Shown here: positions 41,552-48,794 of the stretch, one piece after another
Layout of the letters: every line of letters starts with the position of its first letter
Position numbering within the stretch: the first letter of the stretch is position 1
NCBI GenBank assembly: GCA_021813685.1
Contig: JAKAJS010000194.1
Coordinates: 1-48,794 of the forward strand
Direction of reading: 5' to 3'
DNA: 48,794 bases
DNA from: Deltaproteobacteria bacterium
Lineage (GTDB): Bacteria; Desulfobacterota; Syntrophobacteria; Syntrophobacterales; Syntrophobacteraceae
Notes under the pieces: generated by a model
The model's database searches: none
Seen by the model: the letters and a program-made list of their open reading frames with translations, nothing else
What the model was told of the DNA's origin: nothing
Made by a program: the position numbers and the translations under genes

Positions 41552-42796
41552 ATGGCGAAAACGATCCAGGAAATCAACGACAAGATCAGAAAAGGAGAGG
41601 CGGTAGTCTGCGATGCGGAAGAAGTCATCTCTATCGTCAAGGACAAGGGTGTAAAACGAGCGGCTGCAGAAGTGGATGTAGTGACAACAGGGACTTTCGC
41701 CCCCATGTGCTCCTCGGGCGCCTATTTCAATCTGGGTCACTCCAATCCCCGTATCAAGCTGGGCGGAGGCAGGTCCACCCTCAACGGAGTGCCCGTCTAC
41801 ACCGGCTTTGCGGCTGTCGACGTGTTTCTCGGGGCGGCAGCGCTTCCCGACGATGACCCGCGAAACCGTCTCCACCCGGGCAAATTCGCCTACGGAGGCG
41901 CTCATGTCATCGAGGAGCTGGTGGCGGGCCGGGATGTGCAGTTGTCTGCGCAAGCCTATGGGACGGACTGCTATCCGCGCCGCAGCCTGGAGACCCTGGT
42001 GCGTCTCGAGGATATGAATGAGGCCGTATTGTTCAACATGCGAAACGGCTACCAGAACTATAACGTAGCGGTAAATCTCTCGGATCGGGTAATTTACACC
42101 TACATGGGCGTGCTGCAGCCCGGGATGCGCAATGCGACCTACTGCAGCGCCGGCCAGTTGAGCCCGCTTCTTAACGATCCTTTCTACCGAACGATCGGCA
42201 TGGGGACCCGCATCTTTTTGGGCGGAGGGATAGGCTATGTGGCCGGAAGCGGCACCCAGCACAACCCGGGAGTCCGCCGGGGTGAAAACGGCGTGCCCGT
42301 CATGGGAGCCGGGACACTTTCGGTCACTGGAAATCTCAAGGCGATGAGCAGGGAGTGGCTGCGCGGGGCTTCCTTCGCAGGATACGGGGTGACCCTGGCG
42401 GTGGGCCTGGGGGTGCCTATCCCAATCCTTGACGAGGAAATCCTTCTGCATACCGCGGTGTCCGACGCAGACATCTTCGCGCAGGTGGTCGATTACAGCG
42501 AGGCCTATCCGAATTGCCGGGCCGGGAGCCTGGGAGAGGTGAGCTACGCCCAGTTGAAAAGCGGCTCCATCAGTGTCGCGGGCAAGAAGGTTACGACCGC
42601 CGGCTTGTCCTCGTATGCGCGAGCCAAACAAATCGCCGGGATACTCAAGAACTGGATTCTGGCCGGCTCGTTTCTGCTCACCGAGCCTGTTGTCGGGCTG
42701 CCTTCGGCAGATTCGGGCACGGTTTTCCGTCCTTTGCGTGAGAGGCCTGTCGAGCGCGGGTGCCACCGGGATGAAGTATCTTTGGATCAGGAGTAA
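41552..42796 (+). CDS. HcyBio (DUF39) homocysteine biosynthesis protein
   Basis: 414 residues. Hallmarks: VTTGTFAPMCSSGAYFNLGHS, PKI-like LGGGRSTLNGVPVYTG, RIFLGGGIGYVAGSGTQHNP and GTLSVTGNLKAMS, with Cys conserved in the first (Cys53) and in AYGTDCYPRR. In methanogens and sulfate reducers this protein with its NIL-ferredoxin partner converts aspartate semialdehyde and sulfide to homocysteine without the usual activated-homoserine route. The NIL-ferredoxin gene follows after 4 bases. Cytosolic. SD GGGAGAGG precedes ATG 41552. A strong promoter with possible Rrf2 operator is about 145 bases upstream. Confidence 0.93.
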   Translation: MAKTIQEINDKIRKGEAVVCDAEEVISIVKDKGVKRAAAEVDVVTTGTFAPMCSSGAYFNLGHSNPRIKLGGGRSTLNGVPVYTGFAAVDVFLGAAALPDDDPRNRLHPGKFAYGGAHVIEELVAGRDVQLSAQAYGTDCYPRRSLETLVRLEDMNEAVLFNMRNGYQNYNVAVNLSDRVIYTYMGVLQPGMRNATYCSAGQLSPLLNDPFYRTIGMGTRIFLGGGIGYVAGSGTQHNPGVRRGENGVPVMGAGTLSVTGNLKAMSREWLRGASFAGYGVTLAVGLGVPIPILDEEILLHTAVSDADIFAQVVDYSEAYPNCRAGSLGEVSYAQLKSGSISVAGKKVTTAGLSSYARAKQIAGILKNWILAGSFLLTEPVVGLPSADSGTVFRPLRERPVERGCHRDEVSLDQE

Positions 42797-42800
42797 AGTC

Positions 42801-43208
42801 ATGGCGGTAAAGCGTCTCACCTTGAATTTTCCCCCACAGTTGATCGACCAACCCATAACGTATCGGTTAGCCAGGGATTACGATCTGGTGGTGAATATCC
42901 TGCGTGCCAGGGTGACCCCCCTGGAGGAGGGGCGACTCGTGGTGGAAATCACGGGCAAAAAGAAGAATCTTGATGCCGGTTTGAATTTCCTAAAAGAGAT
43001 AGGCCTCGAGGTAAAACCGCTCGCCCAGGACATCCGCTGGCGCAAGGAGCGCTGTATCGAGTGTACCGCGTGCACTTCCATTTGTCCGACAGGGGCGCTT
43101 TCCCTGAGTCGGCCGGAGATGCACGTCGCATTCCTCGAAGAAAAATGCATCGCCTGTGAGCTCTGCATTGCAGCCTGTCCCTACAGGGCAATGGAGATCG
43201 TTTTTTAA
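42801..43208 (+). CDS. NIL-domain ferredoxin, HcyBio partner
   Basis: 135 residues from ATG 42801 (CAGGAG seven bases before). N-terminal NIL domain (about 1-78), the fold also found in methionine-transport ATPases where it binds Met or a thiol. Two 4Fe-4S motifs follow: CIECTACTSICPTGA and CIACELCIAACPYRA. It is the redox partner of the HcyBio protein in homocysteine synthesis (established in Methanosarcina). The start lies 4 bases after the HcyBio stop, so the pair is one operon and probably one complex. A longer frame reading back to 42573 overlaps the upstream gene and is not real. Confidence 0.92.
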   Translation: MAVKRLTLNFPPQLIDQPITYRLARDYDLVVNILRARVTPLEEGRLVVEITGKKKNLDAGLNFLKEIGLEVKPLAQDIRWRKERCIECTACTSICPTGALSLSRPEMHVAFLEEKCIACELCIAACPYRAMEIVF

Positions 43209-43264
43209 TACCGGTATGGTGTGTGTTCCTGTATGATGGGCACATGCGGTGTAAATTCATGTCG

Positions 43265-43345
43265 TGAGGGCCTGGCGACGGAGGTGGGGGAAAGACTTCC
43301 GGTCGGCAGCGCCTCCAGGGGCAACCGAAAGGAGGTGAACCGATC
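43265..43345 (+). other. possible structured leader RNA, unassigned
   Basis: CCTGG-cgac-GGAGG (about 43273-43287) can pair with CCTCC-AGG (about 43310-43318), enclosing a purine-rich segment, and is followed by GGGGCAACCGAAAGGAGG. It has the GNRA-like look of a folded leader but matches no riboswitch class I know well. It lies upstream of the cytochrome fragment and the Cyc2-like gene. Confidence 0.3.
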
Positions 43346-43362
43346 CGCTAACCCAGAAGACA

Positions 43363-43476
43363 ATGGCTGAAGTCATAAAGAACGGCAAGGGGCAGGTGCC
43401 GGCTTTTCCATCTCTTTCGGTCGGCGACATTCAAGCCATTGTCCGGTACATCGAACACACGTTCAAACCCGAATAG
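43363..43476 (+). pseudogene. truncated class I cytochrome c, C-terminal third only
   Basis: 37 codons, MAEVIKNGKGQVPAFPSL then SVGDIQAIVRYIEHTFKPE, ending in TAG at 43476. This is the end of a small cytochrome c: K-NGKGQ-M-PAF is the haem sixth-ligand loop, but here Val stands where Met binds iron. The CxxCH part is missing, with an in-frame stop (TGA) shortly upstream. It is either a decayed gene or the tail left by a deletion. The region begins 57 bases before the Cyc2-like gene, another cytochrome c fusion. Confidence 0.6.
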
Positions 43477-43533
43477 TAAGGATTTCCCCCACTTAGCCCA
43501 CGATAGCGGGCGTTTTTCTTGAGGAGGAAAAAC

Positions 43534-44907
43534 ATGAGCATCAGAAGGTGGAGCAAACTCGTCCTTTTATTGACCGTGTCCAGCGTAGTGTGTATTCTGT
43601 CGGCAAACAAAGCCTCGGCGGTGCCTAGTTTTGCGCGCCAGACGGGCATGGCATGCACCGCATGCCACACAATGTTTCCCGAACTTACTCCATTCGGACG
43701 CACCTTCAAATTAACCGGTTACGTATTGAACAAAACAGGCGCTAAACATCCCAGCGAACTGCCGTTGGCCGGCATGGTCCAGGTTTCGTACACTCGCACC
43801 AATAACAGTTCGGTCAACGATCTCCAGGAGAACACGTGGGCATTTCATAACATGAGCCATGAAAACGACGTTCTTAACACGCCCCAGGTTATAAGCATCT
43901 TCTATGGGGGGCAGATATACGGAAAAGTCGGTGCCCTGGTCCAGGCTACCTGGGCAAATGACGGCGGCAACCTGCCGGGAATGGATATGGCTGATATCCG
44001 CTATGCGAACACAATCCCGATTTGCGGCAAAAATTTCGTCTATGGACTGACGTTCAACAACAACCCGTCTTCGGAAGACGTCTGGAACTCGACCCCTGCC
44101 TGGGGGTTTCCCTACGCCAGTTCGAACATCGAACCCAGTCCCGCGGCCGACCCGGTGATAGACAACTCTCTGTCCGCCCTGGTTGGAGGCGGCGGTGTCT
44201 ACGGCTATTGGGACAACACGCTCTATGCCGCCGTCTCGGTATACCGCAGCGCCTTAAACGGGCCTTTTTCCTTCTTTGCAGCGGGAGACCATCCTCTGGG
44301 CACCTATGTACAGGGAGCCATCCCCTATTGGCGCGTTGCTCTCACGCGTCATTACGGCCCGCATTGGTTCGAACTCGGCACGTACGGGATTTCGGTAAAC
44401 GAATTCTCTAACGGCTACGACGGCGGCCCGACAGACAATTACCTCGATACGGCCATCGATGGGGAATACCAGTACATTAACGGAAACACGATCTACTCCC
44501 TGGAAGGCACCTGGATTCACGAGAACCAGGACCGTTCCGGAAGCCTGGTCTCCGGAGTTTCCAGCAACCCCTCGGATCATCTCAACACCTTCCGGTTTAA
44601 CGGCAACTGCTATTACCGAACACTCCATTGCGGACAAGTGGGAGGTACGGTTTCCTATTTTTCGACAACCGGAAGCAGCGATGCAACTCTCTATGGAACG
44701 TCCGACTTGAACCCGAATGGCAGTCCGAACAGTAATGGAGAAATACTCGAGCTCGACTACATGCCGGCCTGGCATAACTACGGACCGGATGGATGCGGCT
44801 TTGCGAAGTTCTCGCTGCAATATGTAATCTACAACAAGTTCAATGGTGTTTCCAGCGGAGCATCCGACAACAACACACTCTATCTTCTCGCCTGGTTCAT
44901 GTTCTAA
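43534..44907 (+). CDS. Cyc2-like fused cytochrome c / outer-membrane porin
   Basis: 457 residues from ATG 43534 (GGAGG before it; TTG at 43519 is spurious). Signal peptide (about 1-29, ending KASA). Directly after it comes a single haem motif CTACH in VPSFARQTGMACTACHT, then FPELTPFGRTFKLTGY, the signature of Cyc2-like fused cytochrome-porins. The remaining about 400 residues alternate aromatic/Gly-rich strands and loops (YGGQIYGKVGALVQA, HYGPHWFELGTYG, FAKFSLQYVIYNKFNG), ending LYLLAWFMF, a beta-barrel C-terminal Phe. Members include iron oxidases and proteins of unknown role in anaerobes that may carry electrons across the outer membrane. Followed by a strong palindrome at 44917. Confidence 0.88.
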   Translation: MSIRRWSKLVLLLTVSSVVCILSANKASAVPSFARQTGMACTACHTMFPELTPFGRTFKLTGYVLNKTGAKHPSELPLAGMVQVSYTRTNNSSVNDLQENTWAFHNMSHENDVLNTPQVISIFYGGQIYGKVGALVQATWANDGGNLPGMDMADIRYANTIPICGKNFVYGLTFNNNPSSEDVWNSTPAWGFPYASSNIEPSPAADPVIDNSLSALVGGGGVYGYWDNTLYAAVSVYRSALNGPFSFFAAGDHPLGTYVQGAIPYWRVALTRHYGPHWFELGTYGISVNEFSNGYDGGPTDNYLDTAIDGEYQYINGNTIYSLEGTWIHENQDRSGSLVSGVSSNPSDHLNTFRFNGNCYYRTLHCGQVGGTVSYFSTTGSSDATLYGTSDLNPNGSPNSNGEILELDYMPAWHNYGPDGCGFAKFSLQYVIYNKFNGVSSGASDNNTLYLLAWFMF

Positions 44908-44916
44908 CCTGATTCG

Positions 44917-44954
44917 CCCCCTAAGTCCCCCTTTGAAAAGGGGGACTTAGGGGG
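44917..44954. repeat. G/C-tract palindrome (REP-like), locus 3
   Basis: CCCCCTAAGTCCCCCTTT (44917-44934) pairs with AAAAGGGGGACTTAGGGGG (44936-44954), a near-perfect long stem between the convergent cyc2-like and phosphoesterase genes. Same core family as 585-690 and 18639-18675. Likely serves as terminator. Confidence 0.8.
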
Positions 44955-44976
44955 ATTTTAGACAAGGTGGGGTCTT

Positions 44977-45705
44977 TTACAGGAGGCGCCTCGCGTGTTC
45001 TTTCGGAAGACCTGCGGCGATAATCTTTTCAGCCGTCCGGGCTGCGTCGTAGGCTACGAAGCGCACCTCCACGGTATCCCGCAGCCTATCCCAGATCACG
45101 TATTTGGCGCTGTTGTCGATGCCGTCCCGGGGCTGACCGACGCTCCCGACGGAAATGATGTATCCGGCTTCTCCCTGCAACGTGAAAATCCCCTGTTTCA
45201 GCCGGTGGTGAACGATTTGACCATGATCATGGGCTATGGCTCCCGGGGTGTGGGTGTGGCCGACAAAGCAAAGCCGCTGCTCCAATCTCTGAAAAAGAGA
45301 CTCCAGTTCCACGTCGGTCCAATCGAAGAGATACCTGGTAAGAGAGTCGGGAGGGGAGCCGTGTACGAAAAGAGCCCCTTCGAAAACGAGCCTCATGTCC
45401 AACCCGCGGAGCCAATCGCGGGTTTTTCTGCCGATACGCCGCAGGGAAAGCAGCAGCGACTCCCTGGCAGGGTCATTGAACCATTCCAGCAGCTCCGGGT
45501 CTGCGAGAACCAATTCGTGGTTTCCCATCAGGGTCGGAATGGAAAGCGAACGGATGAGATTTGCCGCCTCTTCCGGGTTTGGCCCATACCCCAGGATGTC
45601 GCCAAGGCAGATGATCGAATCGACCCCGGCCTGTGCGATGTCGGCAAGGACCTCTTGAAGAGCTTCCATATTTGCGTGAATATCGGAGATTACCGCAACT
45701 CTCAT
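44977..45705 (-). CDS. calcineurin-like metallophosphoesterase
   Basis: 242 residues from ATG 45705; the longer frame to 45822 is not supported. The motifs DIHAN (2-metal site), GDILGYGP, GNHE and GHTHTPG are all intact, placing it in the YfcE/MJ0936-like phosphodiesterase group. It would hydrolyse a phosphomonoester or phosphodiester in the cytoplasm; substrate unknown. No partner adjacent. Confidence 0.9.
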   Translation of the reverse strand: MRVAVISDIHANMEALQEVLADIAQAGVDSIICLGDILGYGPNPEEAANLIRSLSIPTLMGNHELVLADPELLEWFNDPARESLLLSLRRIGRKTRDWLRGLDMRLVFEGALFVHGSPPDSLTRYLFDWTDVELESLFQRLEQRLCFVGHTHTPGAIAHDHGQIVHHRLKQGIFTLQGEAGYIISVGSVGQPRDGIDNSAKYVIWDRLRDTVEVRFVAYDAARTAEKIIAAGLPKEHARRLL

Positions 45706-45871
45706 GGCCACTGCGATTCCTTCACGACAGAAAAAATAGCATTTCTCCCTGTTATTGCCAAATCTCTTTCGCTTTGGCATTCCTGCAAAACTATGAGAGA
45801 ATGAATTTCTCCTCAATATCAATATCGATGTTTAAAATATTTTTTCCGCAAGCTTACGTTCGGGGAAGAAA

Positions 45872-48784
45872 GTGCGCCTGACTTACATCCCGACATTCTG
45901 CGTCATGGTTCTCTTATTTTTGGTATCGTTTGCGGTGCCGGGCCCCGTCGCCTCTGAACCCGCCCGACGGCCGTCTACTTCGGACGGACATCCGATAGTG
46001 CTGGTTCTGGAGAGCTTCCAACAGGGCAACCCCATACCCGACAGCGTCGTCAGCGGCCTGATCGCCAGTTTTCAGAAAAACAAACAAGAGCAAAGCCTGT
46101 ACGTCGTTCATCTCAACCTGGTGCGCGTGTCCGGGAGCGGCTACCGGACAAAACTCTCCGAGATGTTGCACGCCGAATTCCAGGGCAAAAAAATTGGAAT
46201 GATCATCATCCAGGGGACGCCGGCTGCCAGGTTCCTGGTCGAGCACCTGAAGGACCTGTGCCCCGCGGCGGTGATGGCCATAACGGTTCCCGACCTGGCT
46301 CCGCTTAGAGAGCTGCACCGGAAATTGATCGTAGTGCCCTGGCGGGTGGATCCTGCAGGCACCTTGCGCACCGCTCTGGCTCTCTTTCCCAAAACGCGCA
46401 GAGTCTTTGTGGTGACGGGCGCCGACGATTCGCTGCTTCCCTTTCTGAAGAAGGCGAGGCAGGCTTTTTTGCCGTGGCGGGGTAAGCTCGATTTTGCATA
46501 CTCCAACCACATGACCTGCGAGGAAATGCTCAAACGCTGCTCTTCGCTGCCGCCGAAAACGATCATCCTCTATTCCCCGTTTTTTAAAGATGCTTCAGGC
46601 CGTTCCTTCGTCCCGGCGCAGGTTGTGAAACAAATCTGCCGCACGGCCGACTCCCCTGTCTTCGCAACCCTTGAGCCCTTCCTCGGCTCGGGCATAGTCG
46701 GCGGTTCCCTGTTGCAAACCGAGGACATCGGCAGAGTCGCAGGCAAGGCTGCTCTGGCCTATCTGGACGGAAGCTTCGAACTTCACAATTCGGTAACGAC
46801 TCTGCAGGCGACCTGTCAAACGATGTTCGACTTTTTGGAGCTCAAACGATGGGGGGCCGACTTTTCGCGGCTGCCGGCAGGCAGCGTTGTCGTTAACACT
46901 CCAAAAACGCTCTGGGGGCAATACAAGGCCGAAGTCATCGCTGCAGCGATGCTTTTCTCCGTTCTGACCGGTTTTGTAGTCCTGCTTTTCGTCATGAACG
47001 CTCGCCTGAAGCGTTCCAGCGACGCAGCCCGCGAGAGTGAAGCCCGCTTTCGCGCTATCTTCGAAAGTATTCCGGATGCGGTCCTCCTGACGGATGGTGA
47101 TCGACGGATTCTATTGCCCAATCCTAGCTTCACCAGGAACTTCGGGTATGAAGCTGCTGAAGTGATCGGACGCTCCACCGAATTTCTCTATGCCGATCCG
47201 GCCGACTACCTCGAGCAGGGCCTTTTGCGCTTCGGCAAGGCGAAGGGCAATGACGGCGTACCTTATGAAATGAGCTATCGGAGAAAAGACGGCTCCGTTT
47301 TCCGGGCCGAAAGCATCGCCGCTCACGTTGCCGTAAGAACCGGCGCTCCGCTCAGGCTCATGACGATAAACAGAGACATAACCGAGCGCAAGCGCATGGA
47401 GCGGTCTATCGAGGAACAAAAAAGGTTGGCCGAAGTACTCATCGAGGACTCGGCCGTCGCACTGTTCGTGGTGGACCCGAACCACAAGATCCTGTTCTGG
47501 AATAAAGCCTGCGCAAATCTCACAGGGATGAGCTCGGCCGAGATGATCGGCACGGATCATCAGTGGATGCCGTTTTATAAACGCAGGCGCCCCTGCCTGG
47601 TGGATTTACTGATAGACGGCAAGCAAGAGGAATATGCAAAGGTTTCCGAAGCCGACGCCGTATCGACATTCGGCCCGGACTGCCTGCATACGGAAGGTTG
47701 GGTGCGCAACCTGGGAGGCAGGGACCGGTACGTTATCTTCTATGCCGTACCCGTTCGGAACGGCCGGGGGGAAATTGCAGCGGCAATCGAGACGCTCCAG
47801 GACGTTACCGAGAGCAAGTTGGCCACTGCGGCGCTTGAGGAAAGCGAGAAAGTATACCGGGACCTTTTCAACAACACCCAGGTAGCCATGTTCAGAACAC
47901 GGCTGGACGGTTCCGAGATTTTGAATGCCAATGAAAAGTTCCTCGAACTGTTCGGGTGGAATCGCGAGGAGATCCTTGGTGGCCCCTCGGTCGTGCATTG
48001 GGCCGATCCGGGGCAGCGCGACGAGATGGTTCGAAGACTCAAAGCCGAGGGACGCGTCGTTGATTATGAATGCAAAATGCTCAATAAACAGGCAGAAGTG
48101 CGTGAGTGCCTTGCATCCTTGAGTCTTTACCGGGACGAGGCAATCCTTATCGGCTCGATTATCGATGTCACGGGCCTCAACAGGGCGAAAAGGGAAAGGG
48201 ACGCGTTGCAGGAACAGTTGAACCAGGCTCAGAGGCTGGAGTCGGTGGGCAGGCTTGCCGGCGGTGTGGCGCACGATTTCAACAACATGCTGGGCGTCAT
48301 TCTCGGCCATACGGAATTGGCCATGCTGCAACTCGCCCCGGAGGACTCTCTTCTTGCAGCCTTGACCGAAATCAGGAAGGCTGCCGCGCGCTCCGCGGAT
48401 TTGACAAAACAGTTGCTGGCTTTCGCCCGCAAACAGACAATCGCCCCACGAGTCCTCGATTTGAATAAGACCGTGGAGGGAACGCTCAACATGCTGCGAA
48501 GGCTGATAGGAGAAGACATCGCTCTTGCCTGGCTTCCCGCCCCGAGCGCCTGGTCGGTCAGGGTCGACCCCGGCCAGGTCGATCAACTCCTGACCAATCT
48601 CTGCGTCAACGCTCGCGACGCCATTTCCGGAACAGGCGAGATCACCATTGAGACGGGCACCGCCAGCTTTAACGAAGAGTATTGCGCAGGGCATTCGGGG
48701 TTTATTCCGGGAGATTTTGTGATGCTTGCCGTCAGTGACGACGGGGTGGGCATGGACAGGGAGGTCCAGGGCAAGATTTTCTAA
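45872..48784 (+). pseudogene. hybrid sensor histidine kinase, ended early in the ATPase domain
   Basis: 970 codons from GTG 45872 (GGGGAAGAAA just before). Signal peptide, a periplasmic binding-protein-like domain (about 35-335, similar to the ABC-type substrate-binding fold), one membrane helix (about 355-378), three PAS domains (about 390-510, 525-655, 665-775), HisKA with His801 (GGVAHDFNNML), and the start of an HATPase domain with N box NLCVNARDAI and G1 DDGVGMDREV. The frame then stops at TAA 48782-48784, exactly at the codon where kinases of this type have Glu in KIFEPFF; the next bases read P-F-Y. The G2 motif (GTGLGL) would lie beyond. A GAA-to-TAA change is the simplest explanation. 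If real, the protein cannot bind ATP properly. Confidence 0.85.
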
Positions 48785-48794
48785 CCCTTCTACA

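Noticed and set aside
42573-43208. Long form of the NIL-ferredoxin (211 codons)
   Set aside because: It overlaps HcyBio coding sequence and lacks an SD; ATG 42801 has one and matches the family length.

Overview
The window looks like a chromosomal segment of a high-GC anaerobic member of the Desulfobacterota (former Deltaproteobacteria), perhaps near the Syntrophobacterales. The reasons are the beta-oxidation and glutaryl-CoA-type dehydrogenases, many Fe-S proteins of anaerobes (DUF3786, a 4Fe-4S ferredoxin-type protein, a NIL-ferredoxin), the HcyBio homocysteine route, the 'two-CW' domain and the GlgE pathway. The genus is inferred only weakly. I see no rRNA, tRNA or CRISPR array.

Layout. 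1-8.3 kb: tail of a 3-hydroxyacyl-CoA dehydrogenase, a minus-strand FAD dehydrogenase/TPP-enzyme operon with its own promoter, a phasin-like gene bracketed by two copies of a GC-rich repeat, a cytosolic PAS histidine kinase overlapping tail-to-tail with a glutaryl-CoA dehydrogenase, and a small exported protein. 8.8-18.5 kb: selO, a small exported Gly/Tyr-rich protein, metK with a DUF3786 Fe-S protein, a GtrA protein, a large GH94 phosphorylase of the beta-1,2-oligoglucan type, and a ferredoxin-like protein. 18.5-23.7 kb: a degraded accessory zone with two diverged copies of one mobile-element relic, an OmpA-family protein, a YkgJ/exported-peptide pair, and four unannotated, broken toxin-antitoxin genes (hicB, hicA, DUF433, DUF5615). 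24-30.6 kb: glgM-glgE-treS/maltokinase, three of the four GlgE-pathway steps of alpha-glucan synthesis (the branching enzyme is not here). 30.7-36.5 kb: a divergent 768-residue malate-synthase-family protein, an OpgG/MdoG-family periplasmic glucan protein and an HtrA protease. 36.8-39.3 kb: DedA protein, NtrC-type regulator with an altered GAFTGA motif, archaemetzincin. 39.3-43.2 kb: an Rrf2 regulator overlapping (ATGA) a two-CW/cNMP-binding/Ser-Thr kinase, divergent from the HcyBio/NIL-ferredoxin homocysteine operon. 43.3-48.8 kb: a truncated cytochrome c beside a Cyc2-like porin-cytochrome, a metallophosphoesterase, and a hybrid sensor kinase that stops in the middle of its ATPase domain.

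How parts fit together. Sulfur and methionine metabolism recurs (HcyBio, NIL-ferredoxin, metK). The Rrf2 regulator and its coupled kinase sit where they could sense redox or Fe-S state and control the divergent homocysteine operon through a near-consensus promoter containing an AT-rich dyad. Glucan metabolism is the second theme: alpha-glucan via GlgE, and possibly beta-1,2-glucan via GH94 and OpgG. The best candidates for something undescribed are the Rrf2/two-CW-kinase module, the divergent malate synthase, and the decayed toxin-antitoxin island.
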